From Treponema sp. (GTDB lineage: Bacteria > Spirochaetota > Spirochaetia > Treponematales > Treponemataceae), in contig CP091737.1 of NCBI GenBank assembly GCA_022010055.1, positions 1-64,000 on the forward strand: a stretch of 64,000 nt of DNA, read 5' to 3'. Under the pieces are notes generated by a model. It made no database searches. It worked only from the letters and a program-made list of their open reading frames with translations, and was not told the DNA's origin. Position 1 is the first letter of the stretch; each line of letters starts with the position of its first letter. This document shows, piece by piece, positions 9,024 through 19,123 of this stretch. Both the position numbers and the translations under genes were made by a program.

Positions 9024-10087
9024 GTGTATTCTAGACCTCTTGTAAAAGCGCCATGCAATATTGTTCAGAACGGAAAAATTAATTTCGGTTCTTTTTCTGG
9101 AGTTTCGGATGCGGTTGATATCCGCGGAGTAAAAGCTCCTTTTGCCGGCGTTCCTACTTCTACGTTTTTCTCTAACTTTAGGATTAAAAGCCGCGTGTGT
9201 TTTGTTTTTGCAGTGGAAAACTTTCTCGGGCTTGCGGAATTTTTTGATGACAAGGCGTTCGGGCTTGCGGAAGTTATTTTCTGGAATAAAGAAAACGGTC
9301 AGAAGCTGGCTTATCATTCTTTTATGGGGCCTAGAAGACGTTTTGTGCCGACAAGCACTTTTGAGGCTTCCTGCAATACATTTTCTGGAACGCGCCACAT
9401 AAAAATCGGCTGGAGCAGGAAAAGGGATAAGCTGGCGTTGACATTCACTGTCCGCGGCGACAAGTTCAGGCCTGCGGCAAAAGCAAGATATGTCTCGCAT
9501 CTTAACGCTGAATCTAGCGAGGTTCTTTTTGTGAATCCCGCGCCGACAATGCAGCGCTGTACGGCCACATGGTTTGTTCCCATGTCTCTGGAAGGCGGTC
9601 TCGCCACAGGAAAACATCGTCACTATATAAAAGAAATTCCGCAGGGAAAGGGTCTTGGGCTTTTCATGCTGAACAGGACGTATCTTAGGCCGCGTTCTTC
9701 CAGCGAAATTATGTACGGAATGGCAAATATAAATGGAAAAGACATTGTGTTTTCTTTTGGAAATACAAGTTACATGGCTTTGGATGAGGATACTTACAAC
9801 AATGATATGCTTTCCGTTGACGGGGAAATTACCGCAATGCCGCCGGTGCAGATAACTCATCCTTTTGGAATAGGAAAAAAATGGGTTGCGCAGGATACGG
9901 AAGGAATGGTTGACCTGGCGTTTAATCCTGCTTCTGTAAGCAACAGGACATTGAATATAATTGTAATGAGAAATGTATATACGACGATTTACGGCACTTT
10001 GACGGTGTTCTTGTTTCAAAAAGCGGAGATAAAATTATTCTTAAAAACTGTCCGGGAATTGTGAAAAAAAGTCACATTCGGCTGTAG
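9024..10087 (+). CDS. DUF2804-like protein (one frameshift)
   Basis: Conserved hypothetical of ~354 aa, resembling DUF2804 family proteins in length and in its string of aromatic and Arg-rich beta strands; the family has no assigned activity. GTG 9024 is preferred because the GAGG at 9014-9017 sits six bases upstream. Near 9995 the frame breaks: CACTTTGACGG should probably be CACTTTTGACGG, giving YGTFDGVLVSKSGDKIIL and a stop at 10087. There is no signal peptide or membrane segment. A ~346-aa antisense ORF over it is a shadow. Confidence 0.55.
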
Positions 10088-10102
10088 CAGGGGGTAAATT
10101 TT

Positions 10103-12073
10103 ATGCAGGATGATGGAAAAAGAGCAAGAGAGGCAGACTGGGCGCCAGGAACATTGGATAGAACAAGAAAGGCTATCGGTCAGCTGAACCCCGGAGAGGC
10201 GGAAATCATGTCAAAAAAACTTGGGGGAGAAGTTATGTACGAACGTTCAGACAGTTCAGGTTCATCAGGAAAATCTTCTAAAGGAACTGGAAGACTGATT
10301 CGTCAGACTTCTTCTGGAAATTCAGAAAATACTTCAGGTTCTGATGCCGCGTCGAGCGGGCAGCGCGGAAACGGAACAAGACGACGCCAGGAGGAGCTTG
10401 CCACTGTAACGCCAAAATTAAGTTCTCTTTTTGACAAGCTTATGATGCGCGATGAATACGGAATCAAGCCGAATTACGGACTTTTTAATTTTATAAAATA
10501 TTTTCAGCAGAACGGACATGAGCAGGTTGTTCCTGAGTTCTGTACTGTTACTTTAAAGCATCATGTTGAAAATTTGTCCGGATTTATTACGGTTATAAAA
10601 ACGCTGATTCAGATTGCTCCGGCTTCTTACAAGGCAAAGATTGCAAGCGGAAATGAGATAAAATTTAAATTTCTAAGAATGATTGCAGGCTGGACGATGC
10701 AGAGCGTAAAACTTGCGCACATCGAGCTTATGGATTTACCGCAGCCGTATGTCGTTCAGGATTTAATTCCGTATATCCGGGCGGTCTATAAACTTTTGAT
10801 TCAGGTTTATTATTACGGTGAAAATAAAATTCCAAAGCTTATAAAGGAAATATACACGGACGAGGTTTCTTATCCTGAGTCGCCGCAGGAAAAACTTTCT
10901 TCGCTTGCAAAAGAGGCGATTACTTCGTGGCTGTATATTCAGAACGAGATTGTAAAAAAATGCTATCCGCTTTTGATGAGGATGTGCTCCGACACTTTTG
11001 AGGAATATCCGGATTTCTTTAAAATAAAAGTCGCGGATATTTTAAAGTTCGTAGGGCTTCACAAATATGATTTGCTGTTGCCGGAAAAGGCCAAGGCGGT
11101 GAAGACTGAAGATTCTGAAAAAAAGAAAAAGACTGCGCTTGTTCCGGAAAAAGGCGTAAAAGATCAGATTGTAATGACAGGAATAAAATTGCTGGACCAG
11201 CTTTTTCCGCAGGCTGGATTTACGCAGCTTGAAAATCATCCGGATATGTATCCGTATTTTCAGCCGTTGTACCATTTTGCGGATGGATTTAATGTTCTTA
11301 GTCCTGAAAATCCTATGCAGGTTACGGTTGTGCTTATCCGTATTCTGGAAGATTTTTTTGTTGGCTGCCGAAACATTGATTTAAGCCGGTTTCAACAGCC
11401 GTTTCAGAAGAAAAGGATTCTATTTCTTCTGTCATGGACGACTGGTCTGCTTACCGCGAAAATGTATTTGAAAAACTTTACTGCGACCCGCTTAACGATC
11501 TGGTGAATCAGATTTATTCCCAGGATGATTACGAAGATTCCCAGTTTGGAAAAAAGCTGATTACGTCGCTTCTCTGGCAGACTCAGTGGCATTTTCTTCC
11601 GAATTTTAAGTTTGACCAGCTTATTCTTGAGCGGCCTCAGGACGAAAGCAAGTACAGACCGCTTTTTCTGCGTACGGATTTTGCGCGTTCGTATTTTACA
11701 GAGGCGGTTTCCCTATGCGATAAAGTTGCCTCGATGCGCGGCGATGTTTCAATGATTTCAAATCCGTGGGATCATTACAAATTTGACATTTCAAATGAAA
11801 TTTCAAAACGGCTTGATACCTTGCTTGGCGGAAACAACACTACCGCGACTACAAACGCAAATAACGCTAACCTGCTGAAATACACGCTTTGTATTCTTTC
11901 TGTTCTTGACTGGTGGATAAATAATCCTGAAAGTCCGGCGTATTCTACAAACCCAAGGCGCATTTACAGAATTTCAGAGGAAGACGGAAAACCTAAATTT
12001 CTGTTCCTGAGCGAAACGACCAGAACAAGCTTTTTGCCGCTCAGATTCGGGCCGCATTAACAAAAAAAGCGTA
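10103..12073 (+). CDS. Uncharacterised protein, ~650 aa (frameshifts)
   Basis: Not recognised. The N-terminal ~110 aa is a low-complexity Ser/Gly/Thr-rich and charged linker (SSGSSGKSSKGTG), followed by a mostly helical region. The frame switches near 11395-11430 (after NIDLSRFQQ) to VMDDWSAYRENVFEKL, and probably again near 12010 so that the C terminus reads QNKLFAAQIRAALTKKA. No transmembrane segments or catalytic motifs are seen. SD GGGGG precedes ATG 10103, 15 bp after the previous gene. It leads a run of same-strand genes through rsmG. Confidence 0.6.
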
Positions 12074-12098
12074 ATGATGCTAAAAAAGTGGTGATAAA

Positions 12099-12683
12099 AT
12101 GGATAATGCTAAGATAAAAGAAATTCTGCTGGATATTGCTCCAACACAACTAGATTTTTCAGTAACCCAAACAGGAAAGGAAAGCAGGCGCGTGAATGGA
12201 TTTTATATGCCGGACACGCACGAAATATTCCTTCACAACAAGAATTTTCATAATGACAACCAGTTGGTCTACACGGCGGTTCATGAATATACGCATCACC
12301 TGCAGACGGAAGAGCTTCTTGCTACGACCGGTAATTCAGGAACGGTTTACAACGCGAAGGTTCACAATCAGCATTTTTGGGCAAAGTTCAACGAGCTTCT
12401 TCTGGTTGCGGAAGAAAAAGGCTATTACAAGCTTGAGTGGGAATCAAACACCGAGCTTCTTGAGCTTACTGAAAAAATAAAAAAAGAATATCTGGAAGCG
12501 AACGGAAAAATGATGCAGGAGTTCGGCAGGCTTTTGATAAAAGCGCACGAGCTTTGCGAACAGGCGAATATCCGCTACGAGGATTACATCGACAGGGTTC
12601 TATGCCTTCCGCGGAATACTGCGAAAGATATTCAGAAAGTTGCCAGGGTTGAGGTGAATCCTGCGATTGGCTTTGAAATATGA
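12099..12683 (+). CDS. Putative zinc metallopeptidase (HEYTHH)
   Basis: 194-aa protein containing an HExxH zinc motif (HEYTHH, residues ~66-71), preceded by a substrate-binding-like strand (YMPDTHEIFLHNKNF). The arrangement resembles small gluzincin-type proteases, but the family is not identified. The C-terminal half is helical and charged. No signal peptide, so cytoplasmic. Its stop overlaps the next ATG by four bases (ATGA), implying translational coupling. Confidence 0.6.
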   Translation: MDNAKIKEILLDIAPTQLDFSVTQTGKESRRVNGFYMPDTHEIFLHNKNFHNDNQLVYTAVHEYTHHLQTEELLATTGNSGTVYNAKVHNQHFWAKFNELLLVAEEKGYYKLEWESNTELLELTEKIKKEYLEANGKMMQEFGRLLIKAHELCEQANIRYEDYIDRVLCLPRNTAKDIQKVARVEVNPAIGFEI

Positions 12684-12913
12684 AAGTAGTGGCTTCTGTT
12701 CGAAAAAAAGATGACCGCGCGGAAGTTGAAAAAGAATTTTTGGACGGCAAAAGTCCGGCTTCTGTCCGGGAAATGATGAAGCAGAAAGCCTGCTCTGCTA
12801 CAAAAATTGATGCGCGCGGTAAACTTGAAAAAGAAAAAAATCGGCTGGAAAAAACTATTGCACAGCTTACACAGCGGCTTGAATACGTGGAGGAAAGCCT
12901 TGCGAATATGTAA
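12680..12913 (+). CDS. Small coiled-coil protein
   Basis: 77-aa Lys/Glu-rich protein. The second half (GKLEKEKNRLEKTIAQLTQRLEYVEESL region) has heptad-like spacing of a coiled coil. It overlaps the metallopeptidase gene (ATGA) and abuts the following exported-protein gene, so the three are probably cotranslated. The function is unknown. Confidence 0.55.
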   Translation: MKVVASVRKKDDRAEVEKEFLDGKSPASVREMMKQKACSATKIDARGKLEKEKNRLEKTIAQLTQRLEYVEESLANM

Positions 12914-13860
12914 AAAGAATCTTCTGGGGGGGAGCGTTTGCTTTTGCGCTTGGAATTAATTCGCTTTGCCTGGCAGAGTCGCATTCTGTTTCAGTGCCGG
13001 CCGCTCCGACAATGCCGAAGATTTCCTCAATGCCGGAAGGACCTTCAATGCCCAGAATTTCGGCTCCTGTAATCGGTTCAAGGTTTTATACGCCTGGATT
13101 TGTGAACACAAACGTTTCCAACCGGGAAGGCAGGGCAAAATCTTCTGAAAACGAAAAAAATAGTCCGCAGGAATATTCTGAAACTGCGAAAAATTCCAAA
13201 AAGCAAAATACAGAGGCGGTCTCAAGGGCGCTGGATTATCTTTCTGCGGATGACGTTTCGCATTTGGGAAGCAGCGGACTTTTTGAAGGAATTTACGGGC
13301 TTCTTGGAAATGACGTTGAGGTTTCAAATAAGTTTTCAAAAAATAATGCAAACGAAGTTCTTTTGAATTCGGTTATGTCTGAACTTTCGGAATTAAAGGA
13401 AAAAACTGAAAAGAATTCCCTTGCATTAAAAAATATTAGTCTTCCTGTAACGAAATTTGGGGCGGAAAATGAAAATTTAAAGTTTAGTCCTAAAATCTTA
13501 AGGTTTGTAGTGAATGGCTGCAATATAAAGGACACAATCCGCACGGTTTATTTCAGCAAAAAGGAAAAGGACGGCTCTTTCTTGCTTACAGGCGACAGAA
13601 AATATCTTAGCGACGGAAAATCCCGCGATGAGACTTTTTATCTTTTGTTCAAGGCGGATGGAAATTGCGGAGCGTCGGCAGGATATTTTGTTGAGCCTCA
13701 GGTGGTTCAGGACTACAGGAATGAATATTCATTTTTGTACCAGCTTTCTAAGAAACCTGAGCTTAAGGCTGAAAAGACCGGAAATCTTGTTTCGTTGAAA
13801 TATGTTTCCGATGGCGGCGACTGGAATATGGATTTTTTGCTTGATATTGGCGACGAATAA
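12910..13860 (+). CDS. Exported protein of unknown function
   Basis: The frame holds a good signal peptide, KRIFWGGAFAFALGINSLCLA, immediately upstream of the first ATG (12994), so translation must begin near 12905-12915. No in-frame ATG exists there, and a G7 tract at 12926 follows. An indel in ATGTAAAAAG or at the G-run may hide the start. The mature part (~290 aa) begins with Pro/Met/Ser-rich repeats (APTMPK, SSMPEG, PSMPRIS), then a central helical region and a beta-rich C terminus. No known domain is recognised. Confidence 0.55.
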   Translation, partial: VKRIFWGGAFAFALGINSLCLAESHSVSVPAAPTMPKISSMPEGPSMPRISAPVIGSRFYTPGFVNTNVSNREGRAKSSENEKNSPQEYSETAKNSKKQNTEAVSRALDYLSADDVSHLGSSGLFEGIYGLLGNDVEVSNKFSKNNANEVLLNSVMSELSELKEKTEKNSLALKNISLPVTKFGAENENLKFSPKILRFVVNGCNIKDTIRTVYFSKKEKDGSFLLTGDRKYLSDGKSRDETFYLLFKADGNCGASAGYFVEPQVVQDYRNEYSFLYQLSKKPELKAEKTGNLVSLKYVSDGGDWNMDFLLDIGDE

Positions 13861-13877
13861 AATTACGGAAGATAGCG

Positions 13878-14567
13878 ATGGCGGCGACTGAAAAACTTTT
13901 GAACGGACTTGCGCAGATTGGAATTCCTGCGGAAAGGGCAGGGGAAATTTCCATAAAACTGGATAAATATATCAGCGAGATAATCCTTTTTAATTCGGCG
14001 TATAATCTTACAAACACAAGCGTTTATGATGAGATTGTAGTGAACCACATTCTGGACAGCCTTGCGCCTTATAAAATTATTCTGGAGCTTTCAAAAGGCT
14101 TTGATTCTGCGGACTTTAAAATTGCGGATATTGGTTCTGGCGGCGGGCTTCCGGGGATTCCCCTTGCAATCGTTTTTCCTGAATTTAACTTTACGCTGGT
14201 TGAGCGCATGGATAAAAGATGTGCTTTTCTTGAAAACTGCGCTGCAATCTGCGGATTGAAAAATGTCTCGGTAATGAAAAAAGAGGCGGAAAAAGTTCCT
14301 GCTGAAAGTTTTGATGTGGCGACATTCCGCGCATTCCGGCCATTGGATGTTAAGATGGCAAAAACTCTTCTTTCTCTTACAAAAAAAGGCGGAATTCTTG
14401 CTGCCTACAAGGCAAAGTCAGAAAGCATTGCAAAAGAAATGGAAGAGATAAAATCGCTCGGGCTGAAATATTCTGTAAAAAAACTGTCTGTTCCGTATCT
14501 TACAGAAAATTCCGGCGGAAAAGATGAGCGCGAGCGAAATCTTGTTGTAATTAAAAAGACCTTGTAA
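13878..14567 (+). CDS. rsmG: 16S rRNA m7G527 methyltransferase
   Basis: RsmG methylates G527 of 16S rRNA with SAM. It has 229 aa. The SAM site DIGSGGGLPGIPLAI lies at residues ~87-101, followed by VERMDKRCAFLE and FRAFRPLD, all typical. It starts 17 bp after the exported-protein gene and its 3' end overlaps the convergent TPR gene by 17 bp. Confidence 0.95.
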   Translation: MAATEKLLNGLAQIGIPAERAGEISIKLDKYISEIILFNSAYNLTNTSVYDEIVVNHILDSLAPYKIILELSKGFDSADFKIADIGSGGGLPGIPLAIVFPEFNFTLVERMDKRCAFLENCAAICGLKNVSVMKKEAEKVPAESFDVATFRAFRPLDVKMAKTLLSLTKKGGILAAYKAKSESIAKEMEEIKSLGLKYSVKKLSVPYLTENSGGKDERERNLVVIKKTL

Positions 14568-15913
14568 CAACGTCCAGCTTGTTTAAAACTTGAATCAGTT
14601 TTGTTTTTTCAATCAAATCGATAGGGCGTCCTTCAGCATACTTTTTTGCTTCTTCTGTAAAAGAGCCGGCCGTTACGCAGAACGCCTTGTCGCATTTTAT
14701 GTCGCGGATTTTTGAGTGCAGGTCACGTACGTACAGCTCTCCGATTGCGCCGGTGCTTCTGTAAAACCTGAACAGTTCGGTGTCGGTCCATTTTGAAGCC
14801 TGAACTTCGCAAAGAACTTCCACACATTCTGCGGTAACAGAAATATCTTCGACTTTAATAAAAGAGTTCGGGTAGTAGCCGGAAACAAATTTTCGGCATA
14901 ACGCGACAAAATCGCTTGTTCCGGACATAAGGTAGGCCTGAAGGTTTGAATTCTGGTTCAATTCCTGGTAACGGTTGATTAAAACCTGGACGTCGCGGTA
15001 ATTTGGCGCGATTGCCTGAATCTGCCTTAAATAGCCAAGCGCGCGGCCGATGTTTCTGCGTGATGAGCGTATGGGCGAGTTTGTAGTAAATTGTAAGTTT
15101 TGTTTCCTGGTCGATGTTTTCAAGTTTCAGAGCGATTTCGTAATCCTGAATCGCCTTGTCCAGGGCGTTTTGCTTGTCATGGATTGTTCCGGCTGCCAGG
15201 CAGGCTTTTGCGCCAAAAACAGGATTTAGCCTTAAGTGAAGGAAAAGTTTAAGGGCTTTTTCGTTGTAGCCGGCTTCGTTCATTGCGGATGCAAAGTAAA
15301 ACAGCGCCTCCTTGTTTTCCGGGTTTAATTCAACTGTTTTTTTCAGATAAACAAGGCTTTCCCGGTATTTTTTTGCAAAATATAAAGAATATGCCAGATT
15401 CTGGATGACCTCTGTTTTTTCCGGGTTGATTTTTGAAGCGCGCTTGAACATCAAGATGGCTTTTTCATATTCCTGCTTTTGCATTAAGACTTTGCCCATG
15501 TAGTTGGTTGCGTCAAAATTCTGCGGATCGGCTCTAAGGCAGGTAGAAAATGCTTTCAGGGCATTGTCAAACTGGTTTTCGTGGAAAGCGCATACTCCAT
15601 ACCTGAGAGATGTCTGTTTTTCATCAATTGATGGATGAACTTTTTGCAGACCCAGAAGTCTCTGGTAGACAGGCAGGGCTTTTTCGTAATTTTGAGTTCC
15701 GTAGTAAACTTCGCCCAATTCGCTTAAAGCCGGAATGTTGTTCGGGTCGTGAGAAAGTTTTTTTGAAGCTTCTTTTATAATTGCCGTATTGTTTTTCTGC
15801 TTGCCTTTCTTTTTGTCTTTATTCCGGTTTCCATTTGATTTGCCCGTTATAAAAGACAGAATGATAAACAGCGCCGAAGCCACAATAATAGCAATTAAGA
15901 TAGATATAATCAT
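14551..15913 (-). CDS. Membrane-anchored TPR protein with C-terminal nuclease-like domain (one frameshift)
   Basis: An N-terminal membrane helix (MIISILIAIIVASALFIILS) is followed by a Lys-rich linker and about six TPR units (~55-275), e.g. FDATNYMGKVLMQKQEYEKA. After a frameshift at ~15060 the C-terminal ~125 aa resembles a restriction-endonuclease-like (Mrr) fold: VEVLCEVQASKWTDTELF, YVRDLHSKIRDIKCDKAFCVTAGSF, KYAEGRPIDLIEK. The catalytic QxK is altered (QASK), so activity is doubtful. TPR suggests a scaffold role. The domain assignment of the C terminus is inference. Confidence 0.7.
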
Positions 15914-15927
15914 TCAGAATTCTCCAG

Positions 15928-17106
15928 TTATTTTTTTGCCTTTTTTAATTCCTCTACAAATTCTGCAATGCGTTCCATTGCAATCTTTATTTTGTCTATC
16001 GCAGTTGCGTAGCAAACCCGGATGTGGCCTTCGCCTCCAAGTCCGAATACGCTTCCTGGAACTACAGCTATATTATATTTTTGAAAAAGCCGGGTTGCAA
16101 ATTCCTCGCTGGAAATTCCTGTTGAAGTAATGTCCGGGAACATATAGAATGCGCCTTTTGGCTCTGGAACAGGAAGTCCCATGTCGTTGAACGCTTTTTC
16201 CATAAGGTTTCTGCGCTGCTGGTAGCTTATGCGCATTTTTTCAACATCTTTCCAGCCGTTCCTTAAGCCTTCTGTCGCGGCGTATTGACTGAAAATCGGC
16301 GCGCAAATTGAATTGTATCCGTGCAGTTTTGTCATCTGAGTAATAAGGTCTGCCGGCGCGGCGACGTACCCGATTCTCCAGCCGGTCATTGCAAAGGATT
16401 TTGAAAAACCGTTCAGGATGATTGTATAGTCCTTCATGCCCGGAAAAGAGCCTATTGAAATGTGCTTCGCTTCGTCGTAAATAAGCTCGCAGTAAATTTC
16501 GTCAGAAATGCACCAGATTTGATTTTCTACGCAGAGCTTTGCGATTTTTTCAAGCTCGCCGCCGGGAATAACTGTTCCTGTAGGATTGTTCGGGGAGCAC
16601 ATCATTATCGCCTTTGTTTTTGGCGTCAGGACTTTTTGAATCTGTTCGGCGGTAGGGTAAAATCCGTTTATGCTTGTGTCAATCGGAATGACTTTTGCTT
16701 CCGTAAGGCACGCCAGCGGCTCGTAATTAACGTAGCACGGCTGGCATACGATTATTTCATCGCCGGGATTCAAGATTGCGCGCAGTGAAACGTCGACGCC
16801 TTCGCTCGCGCCTACTGTGACTAGGATTTCTGTCTCAGGATTGTAGTACATGTTGTAGCGTTCCATGTATCTGCATATTTCCTGGCGGAGTTCCAGTAGT
16901 CCGCGGTTTCCTGTGTATGAGGTGTGTCCTTTTTCAAGGTGATAAAAAGCTTCTTCCCGCATTGTCCATGGAGTTGGAAAATCTGGTTCTCCGACAGAAA
17001 GCGAGATTACATCGTCATGCCCGATGAGCATTTCAAAAAATTTTCTGATTCCGCTGGGTGGAATTGATTCCATAAGGCGGCTGAATTTATCTGGTCTTGT
17101 GTTCAT
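15928..17106 (-). CDS. Class I/II pyridoxal-phosphate aminotransferase
   Basis: 392-aa fold-type I aminotransferase. The PLP Lys lies in NGFSKSFAMTGWRIGY (~233-248), with SPNNPTGT and SDEIYCELIY upstream and the Arg-bearing HIRVCYATA near the end. The substrate is not certain; it is closest in style to aromatic/aspartate-type enzymes of the PatA group. An Lrp/AsnC regulator lies upstream on the same strand, an arrangement common for such enzymes and suggesting amino-acid-responsive control. Confidence 0.9.
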   Translation of the reverse strand: MNTRPDKFSRLMESIPPSGIRKFFEMLIGHDDVISLSVGEPDFPTPWTMREEAFYHLEKGHTSYTGNRGLLELRQEICRYMERYNMYYNPETEILVTVGASEGVDVSLRAILNPGDEIIVCQPCYVNYEPLACLTEAKVIPIDTSINGFYPTAEQIQKVLTPKTKAIMMCSPNNPTGTVIPGGELEKIAKLCVENQIWCISDEIYCELIYDEAKHISIGSFPGMKDYTIILNGFSKSFAMTGWRIGYVAAPADLITQMTKLHGYNSICAPIFSQYAATEGLRNGWKDVEKMRISYQQRRNLMEKAFNDMGLPVPEPKGAFYMFPDITSTGISSEEFATRLFQKYNIAVVPGSVFGLGGEGHIRVCYATAIDKIKIAMERIAEFVEELKKAKK

Positions 17107-17149
17107 AAAGTTCCTTCTGCAGAAGATTTTGCGGCGCTCTAAAACGAAT

Positions 17150-17255
17150 CCTTTTTTCTTGCCCGCCGCTTTTTTAGCGGGGCGTTGCGGGGTGTCCCCG
17201 CACGGTGGATAGCGTAAAACCGAAGGTTTGGAGCGTAAGGCGGTTGTCCGCCTTT
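17150..17255. other. Hairpin-rich intergenic segment
   Basis: Contains the palindrome TGCGGGGTGTCCCCGCA and a GGCGGTTGTCCGCC hairpin between the aminotransferase and the Lrp gene. Its GC content is higher than its surroundings, like a REP unit. No second copy of the same unit was found in the window. Confidence 0.4.
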
Positions 17256-17735
17256 CTAAGCCTGTGCCTCGCGCCTGTCGCGTTCGTCCTCTACGTAAAC
17301 AATGTCGTTTCTTTGTAAGTTTTTAGAATAAAACAGGTTTTTGTGGAGCGGACTCCTTCCAGTGTCGCAAGTTTGTTTGAAACAAAGAATGCGACTTCCT
17401 GAAGGGAATCTCCTTCGATGATTACTTTAAAATCGTAGCCGCCGCTCATTAAAAAGAGCGATTTTACCTGCGGAAACCTGTAAATTCTGTCGGCAAGAGC
17501 ATCGAATCCGTGCTCGCGTTCTGGTGTTACCTGAAGCTGGATTTCTGCGCGTACCTTGTCCTTGCTTTCGCCTGATTTCCGGGTTTACGATGGCCGCATA
17601 TTTTAAAATAATTCCGTCATCTTCAAGCTTTTTGATAATGGCGGCGACTTCTGTTTCAGTTTTTTTTGTCATGCTTGCAATGTCTTTTACAGAAAGCCGG
17701 GCGTTCTGTCGCAATAATTCAAGAATTTCTTCCAT
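17256..17735 (-). CDS. Lrp/AsnC-family transcription regulator (two frameshifts)
   Basis: Amino-acid-responsive regulator. The N-terminal helix-turn-helix (MEEILELLRQNARLSVKDIA) is followed by the RAM ligand domain, read as RAEIQLQVTPEREHGFDALA and GGYDFKVIIEGDSLQEVAFF. One frameshift sits at ~17575, after IVNPEI. A second, a lost A near 17310, restores LKTYKRNDIVYVEDERDRRE and a stop at 17256. The corrected length of ~160 aa matches the family. It probably controls the adjacent aminotransferase gene. Confidence 0.85.
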
Positions 17736-17770
17736 AATTTTGGCCTCGCATTTATAAAGTTGTTTTGTAT

Positions 17771-17973
17771 GAGTGTTCGGTTTTTTTTTGGGAATAAATA
17801 AAAGCGTAGGCGGATTTTAATTTGTGAAGACTTTGGGCGATAGAACCAATCAAAGTTGCAACGCAACCCAAATATTTACAAGCGAAGCGCGAGCCCAATC
17901 CGTCTTGGAGCAAATTAAAATACGCCGAGAGCGATTTTTCCTAATTTTATAAAAAAACTGAATATTCAGACTG
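17771..17973. repeat. 200-bp inverted-end repeat family, copy C (divergent)
   Basis: A diverged copy with the same order of blocks: AATAAAAGCGTAGGCGG, TTTGTGAAGACTTTGGGCGAT, AGCGAAGCGCGAGCCCAATC, ending AATATTCAGACTG. It fills the gap between the Lrp gene and vapC. Confidence 0.75.
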
Positions 17974-18045
17974 TTTAATTTTAATGAGTTATTGCGTTTT
18001 TTACAATTGAAAAAGGGGCGGAATGAATCATGCGTGGAATTTGCG

Positions 18046-18477
18046 CTAGTTGAACCAGTTTTCAAAATGGAAGACGGAATTTATTTCGGCGATTGGCTCG
18101 AAATGTTTTGTGTTCCTGGTTACAAGAATCATCTGGTTTGCGATTGCAATGGCAGCGATTTCTGTGTCCGGGTAATCAATTTTTTTTCCGGACTCTTTTA
18201 GGCGCGCGCGTAAATCCGCCTGAATCCATGCCGCATGATTGTCAAGCTGAATTACTGGAAATGCTTCCTGAATCTCGTCAATTATTTTGGAAAACAGGAA
18301 ATCCCGCCTTTTTCCGGATTCCATAATATTCACGCCGAATAAAAGCTCATTCCATGTTGTTGAGGCGATTGCGCAACGTTTTTCGTATCTAGTGAACTGC
18401 TGCAGGAAACTGGTGTTCGGTGCAATTTTTAGAAGCTCAGAAACGGCGTTTGTGTCTAAAAGATAAATTGGTTTCAT
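18046..18477 (-). CDS. vapC: PIN-domain toxin VapC
   Basis: 143-aa PIN ribonuclease, the toxin of a type II toxin-antitoxin pair. Metal-binding acids are visible: D8 in YLLDTNAVSELL, the Glu in WNELLFG, the Asp in YPDTEIAAIA and the final acidic/TRN motif LVTRNTKHF. It lies directly downstream of the antitoxin gene (3-bp gap) on the same strand. The target RNA is not predictable. Confidence 0.9.
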   Translation of the reverse strand: MKPIYLLDTNAVSELLKIAPNTSFLQQFTRYEKRCAIASTTWNELLFGVNIMESGKRRDFLFSKIIDEIQEAFPVIQLDNHAAWIQADLRARLKESGKKIDYPDTEIAAIAIANQMILVTRNTKHFEPIAEINSVFHFENWFN

Positions 18478-18480
18478 CGG

Positions 18481-18786
18481 CTATGCCTCGTCGAAAAGGT
18501 GTTCTTCCGGTGCGCGGTTCATTGGAATTTCTTCCCTGATTTTTTCATAGTATGCGGAAAAATCAAAATCGTCATTTTCCATGCCAAAATTCTTGCGCGA
18601 TTCCTGAATGCGTTCAACCAGCGATTTTTCTTTCCGCTTTGAATGTTCATATTCTTCTATTGTTTGCAGCACAAATTCGGTTTTTCCGCGGTTGCTGATA
18701 AAAACTGGGCCTTCTTCTTTTGCCTTTCGCAGAAAATATGAGAGTTTGTTTTTCATTTCAAAAACCGGAACGACTTTGTCGAACAT
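18481..18786 (-). CDS. vapB: Phd/YefM-type antitoxin (VapB)
   Basis: 101-aa antitoxin starting at ATG 18786 behind SD GGAGG. The N terminus (VPVFEMKNKLSYFLRKAKEE, then PVFISNRGKTEFVLQ) is the Phd/YefM DNA-binding fold. The C terminus is acidic and aromatic (NDDFDFSAYYEKIREE) and should wrap the toxin. It is followed immediately by vapC and is expected to autorepress the pair. Confidence 0.88.
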   Translation of the reverse strand: MFDKVVPVFEMKNKLSYFLRKAKEEGPVFISNRGKTEFVLQTIEEYEHSKRKEKSLVERIQESRKNFGMENDDFDFSAYYEKIREEIPMNRAPEEHLFDEA

Positions 18787-18826
18787 AAGCACCTCCATTT
18801 TGAGCGCAGAATTGCACGTTTTCTGA

Positions 18827-18960
18827 TGTGGCAAGGATTGTAAGGTCTGGCGAAGCCAGTTTGTGCGGAGCTTTGCTGCGCGCAAATGAAGGCGAAAGCC
18901 GGAAACCTGAAAAGCCTGGTTTTGGTTGGTGAGCCTGTCGAACCAACCAAAGGCCACCCA
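18827..18960. other. Hairpin-rich intergenic segment upstream of vapBC
   Basis: Contains CTGGCGAAGCCAG and GGTTGGTGAGCCTGTCGAACCAACC hairpins and GC-rich patches. Short ORFs here look spurious. It may be a REP-like unit; no second copy was found in the window. Confidence 0.35.
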
Positions 18961-19073
18961 AAATATAATTTTATGATAACTTATGAATAGCTATGTGTCA
19001 ATGATATGGCTATTTGTGAATATTTTTTGTATTTTTAATTTTTTTTGCTTGATAAATTTATTCACACGCAACA

Positions 19074-19102
19074 TTCTTAAATCCCCTCGGTTGTGGTATA
19101 AT
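19074..19102 (+). promoter_or_regulatory. Promoter for the NAD(P)HX repair gene
   Basis: TATAAT at 19097-19102 preceded by TGG (extended -10), with a weak -35 TTCTTA 17 bp upstream. Transcription would start ~15 bp before the TTG start. Confidence 0.55.
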
Positions 19103-19123
19103 TCTTCAAAAGAGGTTTTTTTT

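Noticed and set aside
8979..10019. 346-aa ORF on the minus strand
   Set aside because: It lies entirely antisense to the DUF2804-like gene, is rich in Arg/His/Cys without a domain, and has no SD. It is a shadow frame.
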